The notes beneath the pieces were generated by a model. It was not told the origin of the DNA. It saw nothing but the letters and a program-made list of their open reading frames with translations, and ran no database searches. The position numbers were made by a program, and so were the translations under genes. This document shows positions 10,118 to 17,478 of a stretch of DNA of 24,109 nucleotides, piece by piece. The first letter of the stretch is position 1, and every line of letters starts with the position of its first letter. Source of the stretch: Nemertoderma westbladi (Eukaryota; Xenacoelomorpha; Nemertodermatida; Nemertodermatidae); the NCBI GenBank assembly GCA_032718475.1, contig JAUCBJ010003540.1, forward strand, positions 1 through 24,109. The letters are read 5' to 3'.

Positions 10118-10209
10118 TGACGTCAAATATGTAGCAGCCAATCACAGCCGATTTTCAAAATAGTCTTCCCGGGCTTAGTAAAACCCGCCATTTCGAACGT
10201 TTCCACGTG
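10118..10209. promoter_or_regulatory. CRE, CCAAT and E-box cluster
   Basis: A perfect palindromic CRE (TGACGTCA, 10118-10125), a CCAAT box in the context AGCCAATCA (10138-10142) and an E-box CACGTG (10204-10209) lie within 92 bp. This combination is common in animal promoters, but no host gene starts nearby; a decayed LINE fragment begins 180 bp downstream. Confidence 0.3.
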
Positions 10210-10388
10210 TTTTTACAAAAACACAACCCGCCACTCGATTCAGGGCACCCCTTGTTACCCATTATTCGATTGTTTCTAGCCCAACAATCAATTATTATTA
10301 TTTATAGTTTATATTTCACAGTTTAAACTCTAACGCGTTTATCTTAGTTTTTACCCAAAAAAGCATCCAATTCATTATAATAATTTTA

Positions 10389-10580
10389 GGCACATTAAAT
10401 CTAAAGTTAAGCGATGACAAAACGGATGTGCTGCTTATAGGACAAGGTTCAGACTTGCAATTAAATTGCATGGAAATATTTTTTTATCGAGACCCCGAGA
10501 CTTAATACCCGATAAAATCCGAATTGCAGCACTCGGTTTAACGTTCGATTCCGAAATCTGTCCATTTTTCAACCTTAAAT
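10389..10580 (+). pseudogene. Decayed non-LTR reverse transcriptase fragment
   Basis: Plus-strand translation gives LKLSDDKTDVLLIG (from 10401), a hallmark of CR1/L2/jockey-type LINE reverse transcriptases (consensus LKLNxDKTExLLIG). After a stop near 10505 and a frame change it continues AALGLTFDSEI, matching the next conserved block (VRNLGVxFD). Both blocks occur in the expected order and spacing, so this is a frameshifted remnant. No other part of the element is recognisable nearby. Confidence 0.65.
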
Positions 10581-10828
10581 TACCATATTAGGAACTTTAG
10601 TGAAGATAATACAAACGATCAATTTAATAACTGTCTACCCATTAATTCCCTTAACAGACTTCCAGCTCTATAATCATAACCTACACTCCCACACAATACC
10701 TATTCTGGCTGCCACTATCCTTAATAATTCAATAAGAAATCATCGCCAGTGTAATTTTTTAAAGCTCTGAAGAAGAACGCACCAGCCTACATTCTAGAAA
10801 TACTAACTCCGAATTATTCCGCCACTCA

Positions 10829-12070
10829 CGTATCTGTTAGTTTGTATCTGTGATCGAGCAACGTATCTGTTAGTTTGTATCTGTTAGTTTGTATTTGTGG
10901 TCGAGCAACGTATCTGTTAGTTTGTATTTGTTAGTTTGTATTTGTGTTCGAGCAACGTATCTGTTAGTTTGTATTTGTTAGTTTGTATCTGTGGTCGAGC
11001 AACGTATCTGTTACTTTGTATTTGTTAGTTTGTATTTGTGTTCGAGCAACGTATCTGTTAGTTTGTATCTGTGGTCGAGCAACGTATCTGTTACTTTGTA
11101 TCTGTGGTCGAGCACCGTATCTGTTACTTTGTATCTGTGGTCGAGCAACGTATCTGTTACTTTGTATCTGTGGTCGAGCACCGTATCTGTTACTTTGTAT
11201 CTGTGGTCGACCAACGTATCTGTTAGTTGGTATCTGCGGTCGAGCAACGTATCTGTTAGTTTGTATCTGTTAGTTTGTATTTGTGGTCGAGCAACGTATC
11301 TGTTAGTTTGTATTTGTTAGTTTGTATTTGTGTTCGAGCAACGTATCTGTTAGTTTGTATCTGTGGTCGAGCAACGTATCTGTTAGTTTGTATCTGTGGT
11401 CGAGCAACGTATCTGTTAGTTTCTATTTGTTAGTTTGTATCTGTGGTCGAGCAACGTATCTGTTACTTTGTATCTGTGGTCGAGCACCGTATCTGTTACT
11501 TTGTATCTGTGGTCGAGCAACGTATCTGTTACTTTGTATCTGTGGTCGAGCACCGTATCTGTTACTTTGTATCTGTGGTCGACCAACGTATCTGTTAGTT
11601 TGTATCTGCGGTCGAGCAACGTATCTGTTAGTTTGTATCTGTTAGTTTGTATTTGTGGTCGAGCAACGTATCTGTTAGTTTGTATTTGTTAGTTTGTATT
11701 TGTGTTCGAGCAACGTATCTGTTAGTTTGTATCTGTGGTCGAGCAACGTATCTGTTAGTTTGTATCTGTGGTCGAGCAACGTATCTGTTAGTTTCTATTT
11801 GTTAGTTTGTATCTGTGGTCGACCAACGTATCTGTTAGTTTGTATCTGCGGTCGAGCAACGTATCTGTTAGTTTGTATCTGTTAGTTTGTATTTGTGGTC
11901 GAGCAACGTATCTGTTAGTTTGTATTTGTTAGTTTGTATTTGTGTTCGAGCAACGTATCTGTTAGTTTGTATCTGTGGTCGAGCAACGTATCTGTTAGTT
12001 TGTATCTGTGGTCGAGCAACGTATCTGTTACTTTGTATCTGCGTTCGAGCAACTCATATGTTACTTTGAA
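10829..12070. repeat. Satellite array: 33-bp monomer, 372-bp higher-order period
   Basis: The basic unit is CGAGCAACGTATCTG followed by TTAGTTTGTATCTGTGGT, with GTATCTGTTAGTTT sub-repeats. Variants (CACCG for CAACG, TTACTTT for TTAGTTT, TGTTCG, TGCGG, GACCAACG) recur in fixed order. Marker GACCAACG lies at 11209, 11581 and 11821, and marker TTCGAGCAAC at 11333, 11705 and 11945. Both give intervals of 372 then 240, so the last unit lost 132 bp, exactly four monomers. Because 33 is a multiple of three, all frames stay open and produce artefactual repeat peptides. Confidence 0.93.
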
Positions 12071-12724
12071 TTTAATGCGACTACACTAAAGCTTTCAACT
12101 GTTTTGTTAGTCTACTGTGTACCACTGTGCACCACACTCTACTGTACCATATCCTTACTTATCACTCACTCATTCCACTATTACAGACCGAATTCAATAA
12201 TTATTGCTTTGATGGTGATGTTGTTGTTAATGTTGTGTCTCACTATCAATGCACTTTAGGGCCGTAAAAATTGATGGTTTTATTTATGGTATCTGTTCTA
12301 ATTATCGTTAAGATAATATTTGACATTGAGTGACGGTATCTTAACTATTGTGTTGTCTCAAGATTCAAATAACTAATCCCAATATTGGCACAAGTGTTGC
12401 TTTGCCACATTGGTTCTATTTAGAATTACAATGGTAAGTTAATAAAACTCATCGGTTATTTACTAAAACGAAGTACTTGGTGGAGTCGGGCATTACTACA
12501 TTTAGGAATGTAACATTATGTAAAACTTTAGATACATACAATTAGGTTACCGCAATCAATTAGTAACATTATATTGCGACAATAAATAGCTTAGGTCGCT
12601 AAAATAACTTAATTGCCAACAAAATGGTATTTACTGCGCTCTTCCATTTAATATACCATAACTCCGTGTCTGACTGACCATTATATTCACGTGGTCGCAC
12701 TAAAATAATATAAAAAAATACAGT

Positions 12725-12950
12725 TTGGATAAGGGAGGGGGTGGGGGGCAGACGCAAATCCTTTCTCGGAAAATTCACAATCAAAGTTAATTATCAATTA
12801 AGGGAACGGAGCAGGTTATAGTGGCATGTTATTCGAACCAATACAATAAACGGGCACAGGCTACGTAAGTTTTGCTGGTAATTCTTTACTGCTCTAATTT
12901 CCCCTGGAAGGGATGAATTTTGAAAAGTGTCAGCCCCCCCCCCCCCCCCC
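12725..12950. mobile_element. Diverged relative of the hAT-like MITE at 15748-15998
   Basis: It shares, in the same order and direction with that MITE: a G-rich start followed by GACGCAAA, GGAGCAGGTTAYAGTGGCA, CAATAAAC, AATTTCCCCTGGA and a C-run end (12934-12950, 17 C). Terminal repeats and target-site duplication are no longer clear. Confidence 0.5.
12934..12950. repeat. Poly-C tract, 17 bp
   Basis: 17 consecutive C at the right end of the diverged MITE copy. The opposite end (12731-12748) is G-rich, giving an inverted G...C pair. Confidence 0.9.
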
Positions 12951-13177
12951 AAATTTAGTGGCTATATTTAGTCAATGCCGCGAAGCCTACTTTAGCTCTC
13001 TCCTTTACTGTAAACAGTAGATTACTGGGGCATTTTAGAGAATTTAATAGGACTGTAGGACCGACGTACACCCTGTTGCTGTAATTAATTACAACTGCTG
13101 CCGGTGTGTTAGATGTAGTGTTGAGACCAATTTGCGTTGGTGTTCGACTACCTGGTGCCACTACAATATCTGAAATT

Positions 13178-13302
13178 ATGGCATCGATATATAGGGTTCT
13201 TTATTTGGCGGTTTTATTTCACACGGAATGTTTTTCTACTTTATTACCAGATGGAGAGAATGTGTGCGAAAAGGAAGAGGAATTTACCACATACGTAATC
13301 AG
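13178..13302 (+). CDS. MEGF10: Draper/CED-1/MEGF10-like receptor, exon 1 (signal peptide, start of EMI)
   Basis: Encodes 41 residues plus two bases. The signal peptide has a basic n-region and the core VLYLAVLF (about residues 7-14), with cleavage likely near 20. It is followed by GENVCEKEEEFTTYVI, matching the start of the EMI domain in MEGF10/Draper (NVC...Y.V). The ATG has A at -3 and G at +4; an upstream in-frame ATG at 13106 would put 24 non-signal residues before the hydrophobic core and is less likely. The exon ends AG with donor GTTAGT at 13303. The next exon starts with the single base that completes this codon (Arg42), so the phase-2 junction agrees on both sides. Orthology to MEGF10 rather than MEGF11, PEAR1 or Draper cannot be decided; the symbol marks the family. 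Confidence 0.82.
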
Positions 13303-13565
13303 GTTAGTCTGTGAGTCCCTCCACAGCAATGCTAATACAAATATTGTTGTGTTTGTGCGGAACAGTCAATTAGTGTCAAAATTTATTATTCTCTGGTGTG
13401 CCACATATTCACCGTTCACGCTGTCGCTGTCGCTGGTACTGGTACATAGAACATGTTCTGTTCATCTGGTCGTGGTCTCTACCACATTCCGTAGGCGCGC
13501 TGGTATATTCATATGTTGTTGGTCTACCACTACCACATTTATAATAAAGTTATACCGGTGTTCGG

Positions 13566-13702
13566 ACACTTCCCCCCCGGATACTTCCCCCCCGGATACT
13601 TCCCCCCGGACAGTCCCCCCCCCCCGCTCAAGTAGGACACTTCCCCCCCGTCACCCCCACCCAGACACTTCCCCCCGGACACTCCCCCCCCCCCCCCCCC
13701 CC
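13566..13702. repeat. GGACACTTCCCCCC minisatellite with 19-bp C tract (left end)
   Basis: About eight imperfect units of GGAYACTTCCCCCC, about 14-15 bp each, ending in 19 consecutive C. The mirror-image array is at 14662-14718. Confidence 0.85.
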
Positions 13703-14344
13703 AACTGTTCTTAACTTCGCACATTCTTATTTATCATTTTGTAAGGTAAACGGACCGCTTGTATCCAGATAAGTTGTATCCAATTTTCCTTTCGTAGCTC
13801 AGAAAGTGATCTTTTGCATCCCGATTTTACATTTTATATCCAAGTTTTATTTATGGGTTTTATCAATGCAATTACATCGTATTGTTTGCTAATCTTTAAA
13901 CAATTAATTAGATGACCTATAAATTCCATCCCCCGAATGATATACTGTTTTTATTAACTATAGAATTATAATAATTAATTGTTTTAATTATACCTGTAGG
14001 TATTATTATGTGACAGTCTTCTTCAAATTGTAGCAGATGGGGATGAATATTATTGTTGCAATCAAAATGATACCTCTCCAGGGTAAAATCAACATGCGTC
14101 GACCTGTATTCTGTGTTCAGCATTACATATTGATATACATATTACTATACATACTATATAGATATTATACACACTACATATTAAATTTCCTGGTTACTTG
14201 CAATATTTTTAATAGGATTTTGTTGAATTATATGATATTGTAGTAATTTATATATTAAATTGGTTAACATTCAATACAACCTACTTTAGGCTTAGTCAAT
14301 TTATTATCTGATATCTTATGATCTGACGGGCACTCAGGGAAATG

Positions 14345-14524
14345 CCGGGGTCTGGGGGCGATAACCCCCAAGAAAATAAGCGGGGGTTTGGGGGCGGCAG
14401 CCCCCAAGAAAAGAAGCGGGGGTTTGGGGGCGGCAACCCCCAAGAAAAGAAGCAGGGGTTTGGGGGCGGCAGCCCCCAACAAAAGAAGCGGGGGTTACGG
14501 GGTGGCAGCCCAAAATTAAAAGAA
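14345..14524. repeat. 36-bp tandem repeat with G-run hairpins, about 4.8 copies
   Basis: Units start at 14345, 14381, 14417, 14453 and 14489 (the last is partial and diverged). Each has GGGGGTTTGGGGGCGGCAGC then CCCCC and an A-rich tail. GGGGGCGGCAGCCCCC is a hairpin, and the paired G5 runs could form quadruplexes across units. 36 bp equals 12 codons, so one frame reads as a repeated GFGGGSPQEKKR peptide. With no promoter, start context or homologous domain I treat it as non-coding, though length-preserving repeats leave some doubt. Confidence 0.85.
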
Positions 14525-14661
14525 AAACAAACAAAATTTGACTATAAAAATGTTTCTTTTATAATTTTGAAAAAACTTGTCTAGATACAACTTGTCCTGT
14601 AACCATCTTTAACTTTTGTTTATTGCTTTGATGCACCCAGATTAATTTTAACACTTTAACT

Positions 14662-14718
14662 GGGGGGGGGGGGGGGGGGGGGGAAGTGTCCGGGGGGAAG
14701 TGTCCGGGGGGAAGTGTC
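14662..14718. repeat. Poly-G tract (22 bp) plus GGAAGTGTCC repeats (right end)
   Basis: 22 G (14662-14683) followed by three GAAGTGTCC units separated by G6. It is the inverted counterpart of the left-end array at 13566-13702. Confidence 0.85.
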
Positions 14719-14900
14719 CTAGATCCGTTATACCCACATTAGACCAGGTGGGAAGCGATTCCTTTGTGTGAGTATAGTAATTAATCGCTGCTAGCAAGAG
14801 AGGACACACCGGCAGAATTACCTTCTCAGTTTCTCACTGCCACACGTAAATTCTACTTGGAAAATTTATCTACTTTTTACATTTTCGGATCTTCAGATCA

Positions 14901-14956
14901 ACCGACACACAGGTTGAGATAGATAAGCTCGCTTATTTTCGTGTCTCGCCCCACAG
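14901..14956 (-). repeat. Dispersed repeat with GTGGGGCGAG core, copy 1
   Basis: On the minus strand it reads CTGTGGGGCGAGACACGAAA, then ATAAGCGAGCTTA and a CTGTGTGTCGGT end. A plus-strand relative lies at 20068-20135 with CTGTGGGGCGAGCGACGAAA, GTAAGCGAGCTTA and ATCGGTGTGTCTG. Confidence 0.6.
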
Positions 14957-15555
14957 ATCATATAATGTAAATTATGATAGCTTTTCAATATCTACCGTCC
15001 ATCGAATAGTTATGACATTCTAATTAAAGAAAGCAAAAGCATAATAATAAGATTAACACCAGGAAACGTCTGTTTTGAGCTTACAGTACTTGTGTTAATT
15101 GGCGGGTAATGTAAGCCTATTGTAGTCCTGTAGTAGGTTTAATTATATCATCATTGTCGGGTTGTTCCACTTTATTTACGCTGATGATGTTTAGTGAACA
15201 ACGAAACGTCCGTAGGCCTAAAGGTACTTGCACTGTAAACGAATTTAATATGGTTTCAACATTCTACCAAATTGTCTTAATAATATTGACTATATTAAGA
15301 CTTAGATTCCCACCGGGGACCTCGTTAACATCAGGGGTGAAATTGCGTTGAAAGTCCCCCTATCTGAATTAGCTCCTCTTCCTCATATTCTTGTTTGTAA
15401 TTTCCTACATGCACCACAGTAATTGTAAGTACTTAAAGTAGATCTCAATACCTGAGTCTCTTCAGATATTTATATTTTATTTTTTTTGAGTGGGTCATAA
15501 ATCACGAGTAATCCTCGCTGATATCACATCTGTTATTATAATAAAATATTTCCAG

Positions 15556-15729
15556 GGAATCGCAACAGCGATACGAAGAAATCTACTACGTGAGCTGCTG
15601 GGATGTAAACCAGGCCTTTCAATGTGAACAAAGACGAACAAAGTACCGGACGGTCTACAAAACTGTTGCTGAAGTTCTCGTGAAAACTGTCCTAACGTGC
15701 TGCGATGGATACACTGAGTTAGATAACGA
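15556..15729 (+). CDS. MEGF10: Draper/CED-1/MEGF10-like receptor, exon 2 (rest of EMI domain)
   Basis: Encodes residues 43-99 of the assembled protein plus split codons at both ends. The acceptor is TATTTCCAG ending at 15555. Key EMI features are IYYVSC (Cys56), FQC (Cys65), RTKYRTVY and TCCDGY (Cys90, Cys91), the cysteine spacing of the MEGF10/Draper EMI domain. The donor is GTGGGT at 15730, chosen over GTATAT at 15734 because only it leaves the two-base phase required by exon 3. The junction then reads DNE-CFPICPQCVHGRC, exactly where EMI passes into the first EGF module in the family. A MITE duplication starts 10 bp past the donor. The EMI domain in CED-1/MEGF10 proteins is thought to help ligand binding and clustering. 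Confidence 0.85.
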
Positions 15730-15747
15730 GTGGGTATATGTAAAATA

Positions 15748-15998
15748 GAGACAGGGGGGGGGGGGGGGAACTCGACGCAAAACCCGCCTTGGCGAATTAA
15801 TATCCCGCCTCAATGTTAAATTCTCAATCTAGGGAAAGGAGCAGGTTACAGTGGCAGGATATTTTAACCAAAACAATAAACTAAACACAATAGAACAGGT
15901 TACAGTTTTATTTTTGAGATTAATCATCTGTTATTTACGTCCAATTTCCCCTGGAGATGGATTAATTTTTATTGCGTCCAGTTTCCCCCCCCTATCTG
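15748..15998. mobile_element. hAT-like MITE, 251 bp, with 8-bp target-site duplication
   Basis: GTAAAATA is directly repeated at 15740-15747 and 15999-16006. The left end is GAGACAGGGG with a 15-bp G tract (15754-15768), then AACTCGACGCAA. The right end on the minus strand is CAGATAGGGGGGGG then AAACTGGACGCAA. An 8-bp duplication with CAG-like inverted ends is the signature of hAT elements. There is no coding capacity. A diverged relative lies at 12725-12950. Confidence 0.75.
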
Positions 15999-16102
15999 GT
16001 AAAATAATAACCACTTTATTGTATCCTGTACACTAGTAGTAGTAAATTAAGGCTAAACTTTAATTTAACTTTAAATTTTAAGCTCATTTATCCCATCATA
16101 TC

Positions 16103-16299
16103 GAGTACTGTCAGTATCACTAGAGGGAGCCCAACGGCTCCTCAGCTCATTAGAACATGCTGCTTCTAGTGTTGGTCTTTTTAACTCCAAAACAACCAAA
16201 TTTTTGACAGTTAACTTTGAAAGTCCCCAGCAAGTCTCTGACCGTAAAAGCATAAGCTCAAAGGATGGTATGTTTGATCATGTGGACAACTTTCTGGTT
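16103..16299 (+). pseudogene. LINE reverse transcriptase fragment, copy 1, 5' segment
   Basis: Translation from 16105 gives VLSVSLEGAQRLLSSLEHAA followed by SSVGLFNSKTTKFLTVNFES and, later, FDHVDNF. This is the region just after the YADD active site in RTE/CR1-like LINE reverse transcriptases (AQxxLxxLxxAAxxVGLxxNxxKTK). YADD itself is missing, so the copy is 5'-truncated near 16103. The reading frame resumes at 16791 after a 491-bp insertion. Confidence 0.72.
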
Positions 16300-16790
16300 T
16301 ATTATATAGGAAGGGATCTTGGGGTCTTAACCTCTAATGATAAGTTTGTTTTACCGAAAATAACTTATCTTTTATTAGGAATCGCGTAATTTTTCTTGAA
16401 ATTAATATCATATCTCATATCTCTCCAAACCACGTACGCGTTTCGACCTTACTGGGTCTCATCAGCGTGGTGTCGGATTCGAACCTGGGACCTCGAGGTG
16501 GAAGCCGAGACTACAACCACTAGGCCACAGGTTCTTGAGATATGGAGTATTAATTTCAAAGCCAGCTGCCATTTTATTGCCAAAATTACGCGATTCCTAG
16601 ATTTGTACAATACCCGGTTAAAAAGTACGCATGTGATGGGATTAGTCCTACAATTGCGACAATAAAAGATAAGTTATTTTCGGTAAAATAAACTTATCAT
16701 TCGAGGTTAAGACCCCAAGATCCCTTCCTATAATAAATGTATAATAACAAATACCTCGAAAAATACAGCTTGCCAACACATTGTTACTAT
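16300..16790. mobile_element. 491-bp fold-back insertion carrying a tRNA-like pol III promoter
   Basis: Long inverted repeats: 16307-16378 (GGAAGGGATCTTGGGGTCTT...) pairs with about 16661-16732 at all but a few positions. Inner arms continue the pairing: AGGAATCGCGTAATTTT (16378-16394) with 16582-16598, and GAAATTAATAT with ATTAATTTC near 16548. The loop holds a tRNA-like unit on the minus strand. The 13-bp target duplication suits LINE-mediated insertion better than a cut-and-paste transposase, so the fold-back may be a rearranged SINE or a composite. Confidence 0.65.
16436..16535 (-). other. tRNA-derived SINE-like core (A box and B box)
   Basis: On the minus strand the A box TGGCCTAGTGG (16527-16517) and the B box GGTTCGAATCC (16485-16475) are separated by 31 bp, as in tRNA genes, and are followed by CCACGCTGATGAGACCCAGT and AAGGTCGAAACG. 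The acceptor and anticodon stems pair poorly and there is no CCA end, so this is a SINE head rather than a working tRNA. The GCTGATGAG...CGAAACG tail resembles conserved central domains of invertebrate SINEs. Confidence 0.65.
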
Positions 16791-17423
16791 CAACTTTCTG
16801 GTTGGGGATCATGGATCCGGAAGTCAGGTGAGGACCTTCGAATAAGGGAAAGGCATGTGCAGCCTTGACTAGGCTTTCCAGGATTTGGAAGTCACACAGA
16901 ATTCATCGGAAACTTAAGGTCCGATTATTTAGAGCAGCAGTAGTTCCAGTACACCTCTATGGGAGTTCATGCTGGGCTCTAACTGCTAAGGACACCAAAT
17001 CTGGATGGCACATTCACAAGAATGCTACGCCGGGTTCACTGTGTCAAGTACAATGTACACATCTCCAACCAGACACTATATAACATTGGAGGTGTCTCAT
17101 TGGTTCACCCAAGCTTGACACTAGAACAAAGCCGCCTCCGCTTTGCAGGATATTGCTTTCGCCGTGAGGACCAGCCAGTGCATAATCTTGTAATTTGGCA
17201 GCCTCATGGAGTGAATAAGCATGGTGGACAGCCCATGACTTTCTTGAGACGCATCTTAAAGGACACTGGCCATGAAGATGCGGATGATCTAGCAAATGTC
17301 AAGGGTGATAGGGAGTTGTGGCGGCGCAATTTTGTCGACAAGCAGGCACAACATTCTTAATATATATGTAATATATATATAATGCAGCTACAATGCAGCA
17401 TGCCGATCGTAGTAGTAGTAGTA
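16791..17423 (+). pseudogene. LINE 3' end, copy 1 (frameshifted)
   Basis: It encodes the C-terminal part of a non-LTR reverse transcriptase (GSWIRKSGEDLRI, RAAVVPVHLYGSSCWALT, then MLRRVHCVKYN... to a stop at 17358). Compared with the minus-strand copy at 23524-24109 it has lost four bases near 16844 and two near 17000, giving at least two frameshifts. The stop is followed by an expanded TA repeat, a shared 3' UTR (GCAATGCAGCATGCCGATC-type) and a GTA repeat tail to 17423, a typical LINE microsatellite end. It ends 55 bp before exon 3 of the Draper-like gene. Confidence 0.8.
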
Positions 17424-17478
17424 AACCATTCGCATCCCTTGGTAATATTATTTTCTATACAATATTTTTCCTTTACAG

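Larger units (their letters stand above)
9181..10388. other. Non-coding stretch downstream of the OMA1-like gene
   Basis: No coding frame. It holds one strong hairpin (9633-9659), a CRE/CCAAT/E-box cluster (10118-10209), and otherwise AT-rich sequence. Confidence 0.4.
12071..13177. other. Non-coding stretch upstream of the Draper-like gene
   Basis: No coding frame. It contains a diverged copy of the MITE found at 15748-15998 (about 12725-12950). The final 200 bp should be promoter and 5' UTR of the Draper-like gene; no TATA box is evident. Confidence 0.4.
13557..14726. mobile_element. 1.17-kb element with minisatellite ends and 8-bp direct repeats
   Basis: GTTATACC occurs directly at both sides (13549-13556 and 14727-14734), an 8-bp duplication of the hAT type. 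The left end begins GGTGTTCGGACACTTCCCCC and the right end on the minus strand begins GGATCTAGGACACTTCCCCC. Both ends carry tandem GGACACTTCCCCCC units in inverted orientation, with runs of 19 C (13684-13702) and 22 G (14662-14683). There is no transposase. The interior is AT-rich plus a 36-bp tandem repeat. It is inserted in intron 1. The hAT assignment is tentative because the termini do not begin with CAG. Confidence 0.55.
13303..15555 (+). other. Intron 1 of the Draper-like gene
   Basis: 2253 bp, donor GTTAGT, acceptor TATTTCCAG, phase 2. It contains the 1.17-kb element at 13557-14726, a dispersed repeat at 14901-14956 and a SINE-tail-like motif near 15180. No extra exon was seen. Confidence 0.75.
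16287..16803. repeat. 13-bp direct repeats flanking the insertion in the LINE
   Basis: CAACTTTCTGGTT occurs at 16287-16299 and 16791-16803. It encodes the conserved NFLV step of the host reverse transcriptase at both places, showing that the DNA between is an insertion that duplicated its target. Confidence 0.8.
15730..17478 (+). other. Intron 2 of the Draper-like gene
   Basis: 1749 bp, donor GTGGGT, acceptor TTTTTCCTTTACAG, phase 2. It is occupied almost wholly by mobile DNA: a hAT-like MITE (15748-15998) and a LINE fragment (about 16103-17423) that is itself interrupted (16300-16790). Confidence 0.78.

Noticed and set aside
10983-12069. Several overlapping open frames with repeated YLWSSNVSVSL-like peptides
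   Set aside because: They arise because the satellite monomer is 33 bp and lacks stops; frames are open on both strands, with no start context or domain.
10829-12070. CRISPR array
   Set aside because: Spacers are not unique: the whole 33-bp unit is repeated, no cas genes exist, and the DNA is animal.
12599-12784. 61-codon minus-strand frame
   Set aside because: It overlaps the start of the diverged MITE, with no domain and no coding signature.
13106-13714. 202-codon frame as a single gene
   Set aside because: Only 13178-13302 has coding character; past the donor at 13303 it reads into intron and the CCCCCC minisatellite.
14342-14584. 80-codon frame with GFGGGSPQEKKR repeats as a gene
   Set aside because: It is explained by the 36-bp tandem repeat; no promoter, splice or domain evidence.
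16463-16535. Functional tRNA gene on the minus strand
   Set aside because: A and B boxes are good, but the acceptor and anticodon stems pair poorly and SINE-type sequence follows.
17393-17478. Start of the receptor at the ATG at 17393
   Set aside because: This leader lies in the LINE tail and intron, and a clear acceptor (17469-17478) follows. The real N-terminus with signal peptide and EMI is in the two upstream exons.
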